Shown one piece after another: positions 1-5,057 of a DNA stretch of 5,144 nucleotides. The stretch spans positions 1 through 5,144 of the forward strand of contig DEKZ01000204.1 of the NCBI GenBank assembly GCA_002354135.1, read 5' to 3'. The translations under genes were made by a program, and so were the position numbers. The number at the start of each line of letters is the position of its first letter. Within the stretch, counting starts at the first letter, position 1. Below the pieces are notes generated by a model. That model saw only the letters and a list, made by a program, of their open reading frames with translations. It was not told the origin of the DNA and searched no databases. The DNA comes from Massilia sp. UBA2709. Its GTDB lineage: Bacteria; Pseudomonadota; Gammaproteobacteria; Burkholderiales; Burkholderiaceae_D.

Positions 1-1
1 C

Positions 2-250
2 GGCGCGATGGGCACCAGCGGCGCCGGCGGTTCGATGGGCACGGGCGGCACCAGCGGCTCGATGGGCACCAGTGGTTCGATGGGCACCAGCGGCGCGGGC
101 GGATCGATGGGGGCGGGCGGCACCAGCGGCACCAGCGGCAGCGGCACCTCGGGTACCTCGGGCAGCTCCGGCACCTCGGGCACGTCGGGCACCGGCACCT
201 CGGGCACCTCGGGCACCAGCAGCGGTACCGGCGGCGGCACCGGCGGCCGC
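2..250 (+). repeat. Imperfect tandem codon repeats (GGCACCAGC / TCGATGGGCACC / GGCACCTCG units)
   Basis: Roughly 250 bases are built from short units that are multiples of three. Up to about position 140 the dominant unit combines TCGATGGGC with ACCAGCGGC. From about 146 to 220 the dominant unit is GGCACCTCG. Both encode Gly-Thr-Ser-type peptide, but serine is mainly AGC after Thr in the first block and TCG in the second. All unit lengths seen keep the reading frame. Such arrays can gain or lose units by slippage. Confidence 0.75.
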
Positions 251-259
251 GGCTACTGA
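2..259 (+). CDS. C-terminal end of a Gly/Ser/Thr/Met-repeat protein (5' end outside window)
   Basis: The frame is open from the left edge and ends with TGA at 257-259, so only the last 85 codons are visible and the true start lies upstream. The visible part is entirely low complexity. It begins with units of the form Ser-Met-Gly-Thr-Ser-Gly or Gly-Ala-Gly-Gly, passes into (Gly-Thr-Ser)n, and ends in Gly-rich sequence closing with Arg-Gly-Tyr. It has no Cys, acidic residue or Lys, and its only Arg and only aromatic residue lie in the last three positions. Such tails are usually flexible linkers or surface-exposed disordered segments, but no domain is visible, so no function can be named. Two overlapping alternative frames also stay open because of the repeat. 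This frame is preferred because it gives a simple repeating peptide with a clean stop just before a hairpin. A non-coding repeat cannot be fully excluded. Confidence 0.6.
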   Translation, partial: GAMGTSGAGGSMGTGGTSGSMGTSGSMGTSGAGGSMGAGGTSGTSGSGTSGTSGSSGTSGTSGTGTSGTSGTSSGTGGGTGGRGY

Positions 260-310
260 GTCAACAGCACAGACCGCGAAGGCGGCCTGCCGCAGAGAGT
301 CGGCTTCGAC

Positions 311-338
311 CAACACCAGCTCCGCGGGGCTGGTGTTG
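311..338 (+). terminator. Hairpin between convergent genes, probable terminator
   Basis: CAACACCAGC (311-320) and GCTGGTGTTG (329-338) form a perfect 10-bp stem around an 8-nt loop, 51 nt after the stop of the plus-strand gene and 21 nt beyond the stop of yjdM. On the plus strand the stem is followed by TCTTGT, a short, only moderately U-rich tail. On the minus strand no T-run follows. It probably terminates the plus-strand gene and may act as a weaker barrier for yjdM transcripts. Confidence 0.6.
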
Positions 339-358
339 TCTTGTCCGGGGCCGGCGTC

Positions 359-697
359 TCAGACCTTCCTGACGAACGCCGACTTCAGGCTCATCGCACC
401 GAAGCCCTCGATCTTGCAGTCGATGTCGTGATCGGCGTCGACCAGGCGGATGTTCTTGACCTTGGTGCCCTGCTTGATGACGCCGCCCGAGCCCTTCGGT
501 TTCAGGTCCTTGATCACGGTGACGGTGTCGCCGTCCTGCAGGGTGTTGCCGCTGGCGTCGCGCCAGACGCGCGCGGTCTCGCCGGTGGCCGACGCGGCCT
601 GCGCCGACCATTCATGTCCGCATTCCGGGCAGACGAGATTCGGGCCGTCCTCGTAGGTGTAGACGGACTGGCAGGAAGGGCAGGGAGGCAGGGACAT
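359..697 (-). CDS. yjdM: YjdM (PhnA-family) zinc-ribbon protein
   Basis: The 112-residue protein has the length and layout of E. coli YjdM, formerly called PhnA. It opens with MSLPPCPSCQSVYTYEDG, giving a CxxC pair at Cys6/Cys9 and a second pair at Cys23/Cys26 (CPEC), a four-Cys zinc ribbon. The C-terminal half (about residues 50-112) is the conserved small domain, with Gly-Asp-x-Val-x-Val-Ile-Lys-Asp-Leu-Lys, then Gly-Thr-Lys-Val-Lys-Asn-Ile-Arg-Leu-Val and Asp-His-Asp-Ile-Asp-Cys-Lys-Ile. The 'phosphonoacetate hydrolase' label often attached to this family comes from name confusion with an unrelated enzyme. The cellular role of YjdM is not well established. The ATG is fixed by homology of the first residues. 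A Shine-Dalgarno is not evident (CGCTCCGCC precedes ATG). The gene appears monocistronic: its own promoter lies at 725-752 and the upstream gene is closed off by a terminator. Confidence 0.95.
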   Translation of the reverse strand: MSLPPCPSCQSVYTYEDGPNLVCPECGHEWSAQAASATGETARVWRDASGNTLQDGDTVTVIKDLKPKGSGGVIKQGTKVKNIRLVDADHDIDCKIEGFGAMSLKSAFVRKV

Positions 698-724
698 GGC
701 GGAGCGGGAAAAAGAGAAACGGGA

Positions 725-752
725 AGTATAGCCGCCGGTCCACGCCCGGCAA
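725..752 (-). promoter_or_regulatory. Candidate sigma-70 promoter of yjdM
   Basis: Read on the minus strand, TTGCCG (752-747) is followed after 16 nt by TATACT (730-725). The -10 box matches TATAAT at five of six bases and the -35 box matches TTGACA at three to four. The start of transcription would fall near 718, leaving a leader of only about 20 pyrimidine-rich bases before the yjdM ATG at 697. The -35 box partly overlaps the T-tract of the terminator that closes the upstream gene. Confidence 0.5.
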
Positions 753-777
753 AAAAAAGCGCCGGCAGGACCGGCGC
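751..777 (-). terminator. Intrinsic terminator of the CoA-transferase gene
   Basis: On the minus strand GCGCCGG (777-771), a 5-nt loop and CCGGCGC (765-759) form a perfect 7-bp all-GC stem, followed directly by eight T (758-751). It lies 48 nt beyond the TGA of the CoA-transferase gene, the usual arrangement of a rho-independent terminator. Confidence 0.9.
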
Positions 778-825
778 GTGAGAAACGCGGCGGCCTTGCC
801 GGCGCAGTGCAGGCGATGCCGCGAA

Positions 826-2337
826 TCAGCGCGGGTCGGCGAGCATCGAGCCGGTCTGGCGGTAGCGCTCGTGCCAGGCGAAGGCTTTTTCCAGCACGTG
901 CGGGGTCTGGCCGCCGCGCGCCTGGGCCTCGCGCACGTAGTCGCGCAGCATGTCCTGGTAGGGCGCCGGCACGCAGCTGGCGATGATGACATTGGCGCGC
1001 TCGCGCGGCGCCAGGCCGCGCAGGTCGGCCAGGCCCTGCTCGGTGACGATGATGTCGACGTCGTGCTCGGTGTGGTCGACGTGCGAGACCATCGGCACGA
1101 TCGAGGACACCTTGCCGCCCTTGGCGATTGACTTGGTGGCGAAGATCGACAGGTAGGCGTTGCGCGCGAAGTCGCCCGAGCCGCCGATCCCGTTCATCAT
1201 GTGGGTGCCGCCCACATGGGTCGAATTCACGTTGCCGTAGATGTCGGCTTCGAGCGCGGTGTTGATCGCGATGATCCCCAGGCGCCGGATCACTTCCGGA
1301 TGGTTCGACACTTCCTGCGGGCGCAGCACCAGGCGGTCGGCATAGCGTTCGAGTTCGCTGAACACTTGCGCCGTCTTCTCGGGCGAGAGCGTGATCGAGG
1401 AGCCCGAGGCGAAATCGAGCTTGCCGGCGTCGAACAGGTCGAAGGTGGAATCCTGCAGCACCTCCGAGTACATGGTCAGGTGCTCGAAGGGACTGTCGAC
1501 GAAGCCCGCCATCACGGCGTTGGCGATGGTGCCGATGCCCGCCTGCAGCGGCAGCAGGCGTTTCGTCAATCGACCGGCCTCGATCTCCTTGCAGAAGAAG
1601 TTCACCAGGTGGCGCGCGATCGCCGCCGTCTCCGCGTCCGGCGGCAGGATGGAGGAGGTGCTGTCGGGCTGGTTGGTGAGCACGATGGCGGCGATCTTCT
1701 CGGGCGGGATCTCGATCGCGGGCGTGCCGACGCGGTCTTCGACCGCCATCAGGGGGATCGGTTCGCGCATCGGGCGCTTCTTCGGGATCCAGATGTCGTG
1801 CAGGCCCTCGAGCGCGCGCGGCTGCGCCAGGTTGATCTCGACGATCACCTTCTCGGCCAGGATCGCGAAGCTGGCGCTGTTGCCGACCGAGGTAGTGGGG
1901 ACAATCGCGCCCGATTCGGTGATGCGCACCGCCTCGATCACGGCCACGTCCACCGGTCCCAGGTGGCCCGAGCGCAGCACCTCGACGGTCTCGGACAGGT
2001 GCTGGTCGATGTACATGACTTCGCCGCGGTTGATCGCCGCGCGCAGCACCGGATCGACCTGGAAGGGCGCGCGCCGCGCCAGCGCATGCGCTTCGGTGAG
2101 CAGCTTATCGGTGTCGTTGCCGAGCGAGGCGCCGGTGAGCAGGGTGATGCGCAGGGGTTCGCGGCGCGCCCGCTCGGCCAGCGCGGCCGGCACCAGCTTG
2201 ACGTCGCCGGCGCGGGTGAAGCCGCTCATGCCGACGGTCATGCCGTCGCGGATGAAGGATGCTGCCTCTGCTGCGGTGGTGATGCGTTCGCGCAGCAGGG
2301 GACAGCCGATTCGGTCTTGGTATGCTTCGTTCATCAT
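826..2337 (-). CDS. Acetyl-CoA hydrolase / succinate CoA-transferase family enzyme
   Basis: A class I CoA-transferase of the YgfH/ScpC/AarC/Cat1 type, 503 residues, full length for a family of about 490-510. It is a soluble cytoplasmic enzyme expected to move CoA between short-chain carboxylates (succinyl-CoA with acetate, or propionyl-CoA with succinate), with slow acyl-CoA hydrolysis as the alternative annotation. Visible family marks are MSGFTRAGD (37-45), LLTGAS (66-71), GIGTIANAV (267-275), YSEVLQDSTFDL (290-301), SNHPEVIRRLG (344-354), NSTHV (371-375), NGIGGSGDFARNAYLSIF (382-399), VSHVDHTEHDV (417-427) and TEQGLADLRGL (432-442). Glu292 in YSEVLQD is the expected catalytic glutamate that forms the glutamyl-CoA thioester (about Glu294 in AarC, from memory). 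GIGGSGDF corresponds to the oxyanion-side glycine loop. The start is one of two adjacent ATGs (2337 or 2334); no strong Shine-Dalgarno precedes either. The frame stays open further upstream, but that extension lies inside the bestrophin gene and is not homologous. The gene sits 32 nt after the bestrophin stop, so co-transcription is likely. The exact acyl substrate cannot be read from the sequence. Confidence 0.95.
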   Translation of the reverse strand: MMNEAYQDRIGCPLLRERITTAAEAASFIRDGMTVGMSGFTRAGDVKLVPAALAERARREPLRITLLTGASLGNDTDKLLTEAHALARRAPFQVDPVLRAAINRGEVMYIDQHLSETVEVLRSGHLGPVDVAVIEAVRITESGAIVPTTSVGNSASFAILAEKVIVEINLAQPRALEGLHDIWIPKKRPMREPIPLMAVEDRVGTPAIEIPPEKIAAIVLTNQPDSTSSILPPDAETAAIARHLVNFFCKEIEAGRLTKRLLPLQAGIGTIANAVMAGFVDSPFEHLTMYSEVLQDSTFDLFDAGKLDFASGSSITLSPEKTAQVFSELERYADRLVLRPQEVSNHPEVIRRLGIIAINTALEADIYGNVNSTHVGGTHMMNGIGGSGDFARNAYLSIFATKSIAKGGKVSSIVPMVSHVDHTEHDVDIIVTEQGLADLRGLAPRERANVIIASCVPAPYQDMLRDYVREAQARGGQTPHVLEKAFAWHERYRQTGSMLADPR

Positions 2338-2369
2338 GGTTCGTCTTGCAGTGGGAGGCTGGTCGGTGC

Positions 2370-3293
2370 TTATCTCAGCCAGTTGTTGACCGGCACCAGC
2401 GGTGGCGGCAGGTCGGGATCGCCCAGCGCGTCGCGCAGGTCGATTTCGATGGCGCGGCAGATGGCGTCGAGCGGCAGGTCGTTCGGCGACAGGCCGAACG
2501 GTTCCTCGATCTCGTCGCCCAGCGCATCCAGGCCGAAGAAGGTGTAGGCGACGATGGCCACCACCAGCGGCGTCAGGTAACCGAGGCTGTCGACCAGGCC
2601 GAAAGGCAGCAGGAAGCAGTACAGGTAGGAAGTCCGGTGCAGCAGCAGCGTGTACGAGAACGGGATCGGCGTGTTCTTGATGCGCTCGCAGGAGGCGGCG
2701 GTGGCGACCATGCCCGAGATGTTCGCGTCGAGCGCAGCCGCCCGCACGCTGTCGAGCATGCCGGTATTGCGGCACAGGGCGAGGTCCTTGCCCATTTCGA
2801 GCATCAGCGCGTGGGTCAGGTTGCGGCGCTTGCGCAGTGCGGCCCACTCGATCGGCATCAGGTGGGGCGCCACATCGGCCGCCGGATCGGTCTGGCGCAA
2901 CTGGTGGCGCAGTGCATGCGAGAAGGCGATCGCGCGCCGGATCATGCGGTCGCGCACGGCTTCATTGCCGGCGATGGGATCGATCAGGCTCAGGCACTCG
3001 CGTGCGAAGTTGCGGCCGCGTAGGACCAGCTCGCCCCAGAGCTTGCGTCCCTCCCAGAAGCGGTCGTAGGCCGAGTTGTTGCGAAAGCCGAGGAAGATCG
3101 CCAGCGGCAGGCCCATCAGCGTGAAGGGCGTGATCGTCAGGTGCACCTTGTAGTCGCCCACTTCGCCATGGGCCAGGGTGACGACGACCGCGAGCAGGGT
3201 GGTGACGAGCAGGCTTTTCCAGATGCTGGTCAGGATCGAGCCGCGCATCGTGAGGAACAGGCGCAGGCCGTTGGGGCGGTCGCGAACGATCAT
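2370..3293 (-). CDS. Bestrophin-family ion channel (YneE/KpBest type)
   Basis: The 307-residue inner-membrane protein matches the usual size of bacterial bestrophins (about 300). The hallmark is LPLAIFLGFRNNSAYDRFWEGR (62-83), followed by a long cytoplasmic helical region. Further family segments are CERIKNTPIPFSYTLLLHR (202-220) and FFGLDALGDEIEEPFG (252-267). Hydrophobic segments lie at about 20-41, 54-70, 210-233 and 237-256, consistent with a four-segment subunit that assembles as a pentamer. The pore neck of the Klebsiella homologue is lined (from memory) by Ile62, Ile66 and Phe70; here those positions are Leu62, Ile66 and Phe70. Bacterial members can be cation-selective whereas animal ones conduct anions, so ion selectivity is uncertain. 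The ATG is supported by a purine-rich GAGGGGG ending 4 nt before it (3304-3298). It ends with TAA 32 nt before the CoA-transferase ATG, so it is probably the first gene of a two-gene unit. Confidence 0.95.
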   Translation of the reverse strand: MIVRDRPNGLRLFLTMRGSILTSIWKSLLVTTLLAVVVTLAHGEVGDYKVHLTITPFTLMGLPLAIFLGFRNNSAYDRFWEGRKLWGELVLRGRNFARECLSLIDPIAGNEAVRDRMIRRAIAFSHALRHQLRQTDPAADVAPHLMPIEWAALRKRRNLTHALMLEMGKDLALCRNTGMLDSVRAAALDANISGMVATAASCERIKNTPIPFSYTLLLHRTSYLYCFLLPFGLVDSLGYLTPLVVAIVAYTFFGLDALGDEIEEPFGLSPNDLPLDAICRAIEIDLRDALGDPDLPPPLVPVNNWLR

Positions 3294-3565
3294 GCCGCCC
3301 CCTCATGTGGTAGGTGGGACGGGGTGCTGCTGCAATCGTTCATGCTCGAAACCGCATCGGGACGGAAATGTGAATCTGCCGGCCGGGCATGGGCACGCGG
3401 CACCGGGCCGCGGCGCTGGGTGCCGGCTGGACGAAAAGACCACTGTAGCCGCTGCGCGATGGAATTCCTAATTCACATTTCCAATTGCAGTTATTGATGA
3501 GGTGAATGTTTGTTTCGCCGTCAATACTGTGGGTGATATTGCAAGACATGACGGGCGGACCGCGC
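3294..3565. other. Non-coding stretch between lipocalin and bestrophin genes
   Basis: These 272 nt hold no credible gene: the short open frames give no recognisable protein. The lipocalin-proximal part (about 3460-3545) is clearly richer in A+T than the rest of the window, as expected of a promoter region for the bestrophin unit. I could not find a well-spaced -35/-10 pair: TTGACG (minus strand, near 3523) lacks a good partner. No terminator with a T-run follows the lipocalin gene, so read-through into the bestrophin gene is possible. Confidence 0.6.
3364..3482. repeat. 12-bp perfect inverted repeat enclosing a second hairpin
   Basis: GGAAATGTGAAT (3364-3375) is the exact reverse complement of ATTCACATTTCC (3471-3482), with 95 nt between them. 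Inside, CGGCACC (3398-3404) and GGTGCCG (3419-3425) form another perfect 7-bp stem, and GGAATTCC (3461-3468) is a palindrome. The element lies upstream of the bestrophin ATG. It could be paired regulator sites, a folded leader or a small dispersed repeat. No flanking target duplication is visible. Confidence 0.55.
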
Positions 3566-4138
3566 TCATTCCTGGCGCGTATACAGTAGCCGGCGCGGAT
3601 CGAAACCCTGGCCCGAGAGGCGCGCCAGCAGGGCGTCGAGCGCGGGTTTCTCGACCGTCGGGGTGCGCGACAGGATCCACAGGTAGTCGCGTCCCGGCTC
3701 GCTGACCGCGGCGAGCTGGTAATCGCGGTCGATGTCGATCACCCAGTAGTCGGCCCAGACCGCCGGCACGAAGGACAGCAGCGCCGGCGCGAAGCGCACT
3801 TTCAGCCGCGGCGAGTCGGCCGGGCCGACCTGGCGCGCGACGGCTTCGGCGACCTCGGTGCCGCCTTCCGCGGTACGGCAGCGGTTCTCGACCTTTACCC
3901 GGCCGTCGGACAGGGCGGTATAGGTGGCGGTCGTGAAGCCGGCGCACTTGCGCTCGAAGCGGTTGGGGTAGCGCGCGATCTCGTACCATGTGCCCATGTA
4001 GCGCGGCAGGTCGAGACGGGAGACGGTGGCCAGGTCGCTGGCGGCCGCCTTGCCGGCCGCATAAGCCTTCATGCCCAGCAGGGCGACGGAGGCGAGCATC
4101 GTGCCCTTGAGCAGGGTGGGAGCGAGTCTTCGGTTCAT
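3566..4138 (-). CDS. Blc-type bacterial lipocalin, secreted
   Basis: A 190-residue lipocalin resembling Blc of E. coli, a family that binds lipids such as lysophospholipids and fatty acids in the envelope. The first conserved lipocalin region is MGTWYEIARYPNRFER (48-63), with the invariant Gly49-x-Trp51. The later conserved part is YWVIDIDRDYQLAAVSEPGRDYLWILSRTP (131-160). Cys65 and Cys87, the only cysteines, could form a disulfide. The N-terminus is a signal peptide: basic MNRR, hydrophobic core about 13-23, and a likely signal peptidase I site after Ala25-Tyr26-Ala27. Typical Blc proteins are outer-membrane lipoproteins, but here the lipobox position reads Leu-Leu-Gly-Met rather than ending in Cys, so the product is predicted to be a soluble periplasmic protein. 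The start is supported by GAGG (4147-4144) 5 nt before the ATG. The next gene upstream is separated by a strong terminator, so it probably has its own promoter in 4139-4248, which I could not define. Confidence 0.93.
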   Translation of the reverse strand: MNRRLAPTLLKGTMLASVALLGMKAYAAGKAAASDLATVSRLDLPRYMGTWYEIARYPNRFERKCAGFTTATYTALSDGRVKVENRCRTAEGGTEVAEAVARQVGPADSPRLKVRFAPALLSFVPAVWADYWVIDIDRDYQLAAVSEPGRDYLWILSRTPTVEKPALDALLARLSGQGFDPRRLLYTRQE

Positions 4139-4248
4139 GGAAACCTCGGTTTGTCGGTGACTTCGCCATGGTAGCCCGCAGTAGCGGACTCGGCCGCACG
4201 AATAGACGCGCGGCTTGATCGATGTCCGGTGCCCTGCGCCGCTGCGCC

Positions 4249-4277
4249 AAAAAAAACGCCAACCGGCGAGGTTGGCG
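4249..4277 (-). terminator. Intrinsic terminator of the host-attachment-family gene
   Basis: On the minus strand CGCCAACC (4277-4270), a 5-nt loop and GGTTGGCG (4264-4257) make a perfect 8-bp stem followed by eight T (4256-4249). It lies 27 nt past the TAA at 4305, a textbook rho-independent terminator separating this gene from the lipocalin. Confidence 0.92.
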
Positions 4278-4304
4278 TACGGGACAGCAGCGCGCCCGGT
4301 CCGC

Positions 4305-4814
4305 TTACTCGGCGGTCTTGGCCTGCTGCGCCTGCAGCTGTTCGCGCAGCTGGTTCGGGGCGACCTGCGTGTAGTCCTTGTTGAACTCGCGCTTGATCAG
4401 CGGTTTGATGTGCGGGTCCATGCAGGAGCGCAGGGCGCCCAGGAACTGGGGCGAGGCCGACAGCACGAGCTGCTGGAAGCGGCCGTCCTGGTGCGCTTTC
4501 ATCAGGTAGTCCGAAATGTCCCTCGCGAACTGATCGGCTTCCTGCTCGGCCTGCGTGTGGGCTGGCTGGTATTGCTTGTTCGGGGCGCCGGCGCCGGCGT
4601 TGTGCGCGGCCCCGCCGCCTTGCCCCCCGCCGATGTTGTGGCCGCTGCCGGCGGCCGCGGTCGGGCCGAGCCTGTCGGTCAGGACTTCCGACTCGCGCAG
4701 GCGCGCCGCGCTGTTGACCATGTCCTCGACTTCTTGCAGTGGTGCTGCTGGGTCATCGTCGGAAAAGATCCGTGCCCGGCCAGCATTGGCCGTGATAATC
4801 CAGGTTGTTGGCAT
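4305..4814 (-). CDS. Host attachment family protein (PF10116-like)
   Basis: The 169-residue protein looks like the 'protein required for attachment to host cells' family. That name derives from plant-associated bacteria; the fold is, as I recall, related to the N-terminal domain of archaeo-eukaryotic release factors, so the biochemical role is unsettled. Supporting segments are TTWIITANAGRARIFSD (3-19), which opens the domain, LTDRLG (45-50), FARDISDYL (96-104), LVLSASPQFLGALR (116-129) and EFNKDYTQ (143-150). Residues 52-80 form a Gly/Ala/His/Asn-rich stretch, probably a disordered loop. The C-terminus is Gln-rich (LREQLQAQQAK). There is no signal peptide or membrane segment, so it is predicted to be cytoplasmic. 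The ATG at 4814 is chosen because GGGGAGG lies just before it and the conserved domain begins at once; an in-frame ATG 14 codons upstream is less likely. It is monocistronic, with its own terminator, and divergent from the gene at 5058. Confidence 0.88.
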   Translation of the reverse strand: MPTTWIITANAGRARIFSDDDPAAPLQEVEDMVNSAARLRESEVLTDRLGPTAAAGSGHNIGGGQGGGAAHNAGAGAPNKQYQPAHTQAEQEADQFARDISDYLMKAHQDGRFQQLVLSASPQFLGALRSCMDPHIKPLIKREFNKDYTQVAPNQLREQLQAQQAKTAE

Positions 4815-4818
4815 GCTA

Positions 4819-4826
4819 CCTCCCCT
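4819..4826 (-). promoter_or_regulatory. Strong ribosome binding site deciding the start of the host-attachment gene
   Basis: On the minus strand AGGGGAGG precedes the ATG at 4814 by 4 nt (TAGC). This near-ideal anti-16S complement favours 4814 over the in-frame ATG at 4856, whose upstream bases show no comparable match. Confidence 0.8.
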
Positions 4827-4921
4827 GTCAATTTTGAGTGAGTGATAGTCGGCCACGCTGCCGCAAGCTGCCTCCAGCCCGGCAAGCGCTGCCGATTGTC
4901 GCGTAAATTCAATATAGCATA

Positions 4922-4936
4922 GGGGTTACCAACCCC
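4922..4936. repeat. 15-nt palindrome GGGGTT-ACC-AACCCC, possible operator
   Basis: GGGGTT (4922-4927) and AACCCC (4931-4936) are perfect 6-bp inverted arms around ACC. The palindrome abuts the A+T-rich patch between divergent genes, where a dimeric regulator could affect either promoter. The 3-nt gap is short for a stable RNA hairpin and no T-run follows, so a terminator is less likely. Confidence 0.45.
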
Positions 4937-5057
4937 GACGCACTGCCGCCCTGGCGCGTGCGCACCCTGCCGTGCGTCCCTGTTGCGCGCCGCCCCGCAG
5001 GCGCTTTCGGCAGAATGAAAGCCTTGTGTCTTGGCGTATCAGCGAACAGGAGCGAAC

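Larger units (their letters stand above)
4815..5057. promoter_or_regulatory. Divergent intergenic promoter region
   Basis: This stretch separates the start codons of two divergent genes, so it should carry both promoters. An A+T-rich patch at 4903-4921 (TAAATTCAATATAGCATA) is the likeliest core; on the minus strand it contains TATGCT and TATATT, possible -10 boxes. No -35 partner with good spacing is evident on either strand, so I do not assign exact promoters. A 15-nt palindrome follows immediately at 4922-4936. Confidence 0.45.

Noticed and set aside
2..250. Repeat array considered as CRISPR or other non-coding array
   Set aside because: Units are short, contiguous multiples of three without unique spacers, and one frame gives a simple repeating peptide with a sensible stop.
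1201..2547. Long plus-strand open frame (448 codons) opposite the CoA-transferase gene
   Set aside because: It is antisense to a clearly conserved enzyme, rich in Arg, Asp, His and Gln as GC-rich antisense frames are, and has no recognisable domain.
2338..2847. In-frame upstream extension of the CoA-transferase reading frame by 170 codons
   Set aside because: It lies inside the bestrophin gene in another frame, has no homology to the family, and the protein is already full length from the ATG at 2337.
3340..3549. Small open frame (69 codons, minus strand) in the gap before the bestrophin gene
   Set aside because: There is no ribosome site that convinces, no recognisable motif, and its composition changes abruptly from Asn/Ile-rich to Arg/Pro-rich, as expected for a chance frame crossing an A+T-rich patch.
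3468..4262. Minus-strand open frame of 264 codons overlapping the lipocalin gene
   Set aside because: The lipocalin frame carries the conserved family motifs and a good ribosome site; this one is an Arg/Pro-rich shadow.
4826..4831. Perfect TTGACA box on the minus strand
   Set aside because: It abuts the ribosome site of the host-attachment gene; a promoter using it would start inside the coding region, and no -10 box lies 16-18 nt downstream.
4815..4856. Upstream ATG start adding 14 residues to the host-attachment-family protein
   Set aside because: The added residues do not match the family's N-terminus, and the strong AGGGGAGG site points to the ATG at 4814.
4997..5025. Small hairpin GCTTTC/GAAAGC before the gene at 5058
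   Set aside because: Only 6 bp with an 8-nt loop and no T-run; too weak to call a terminator or riboswitch.
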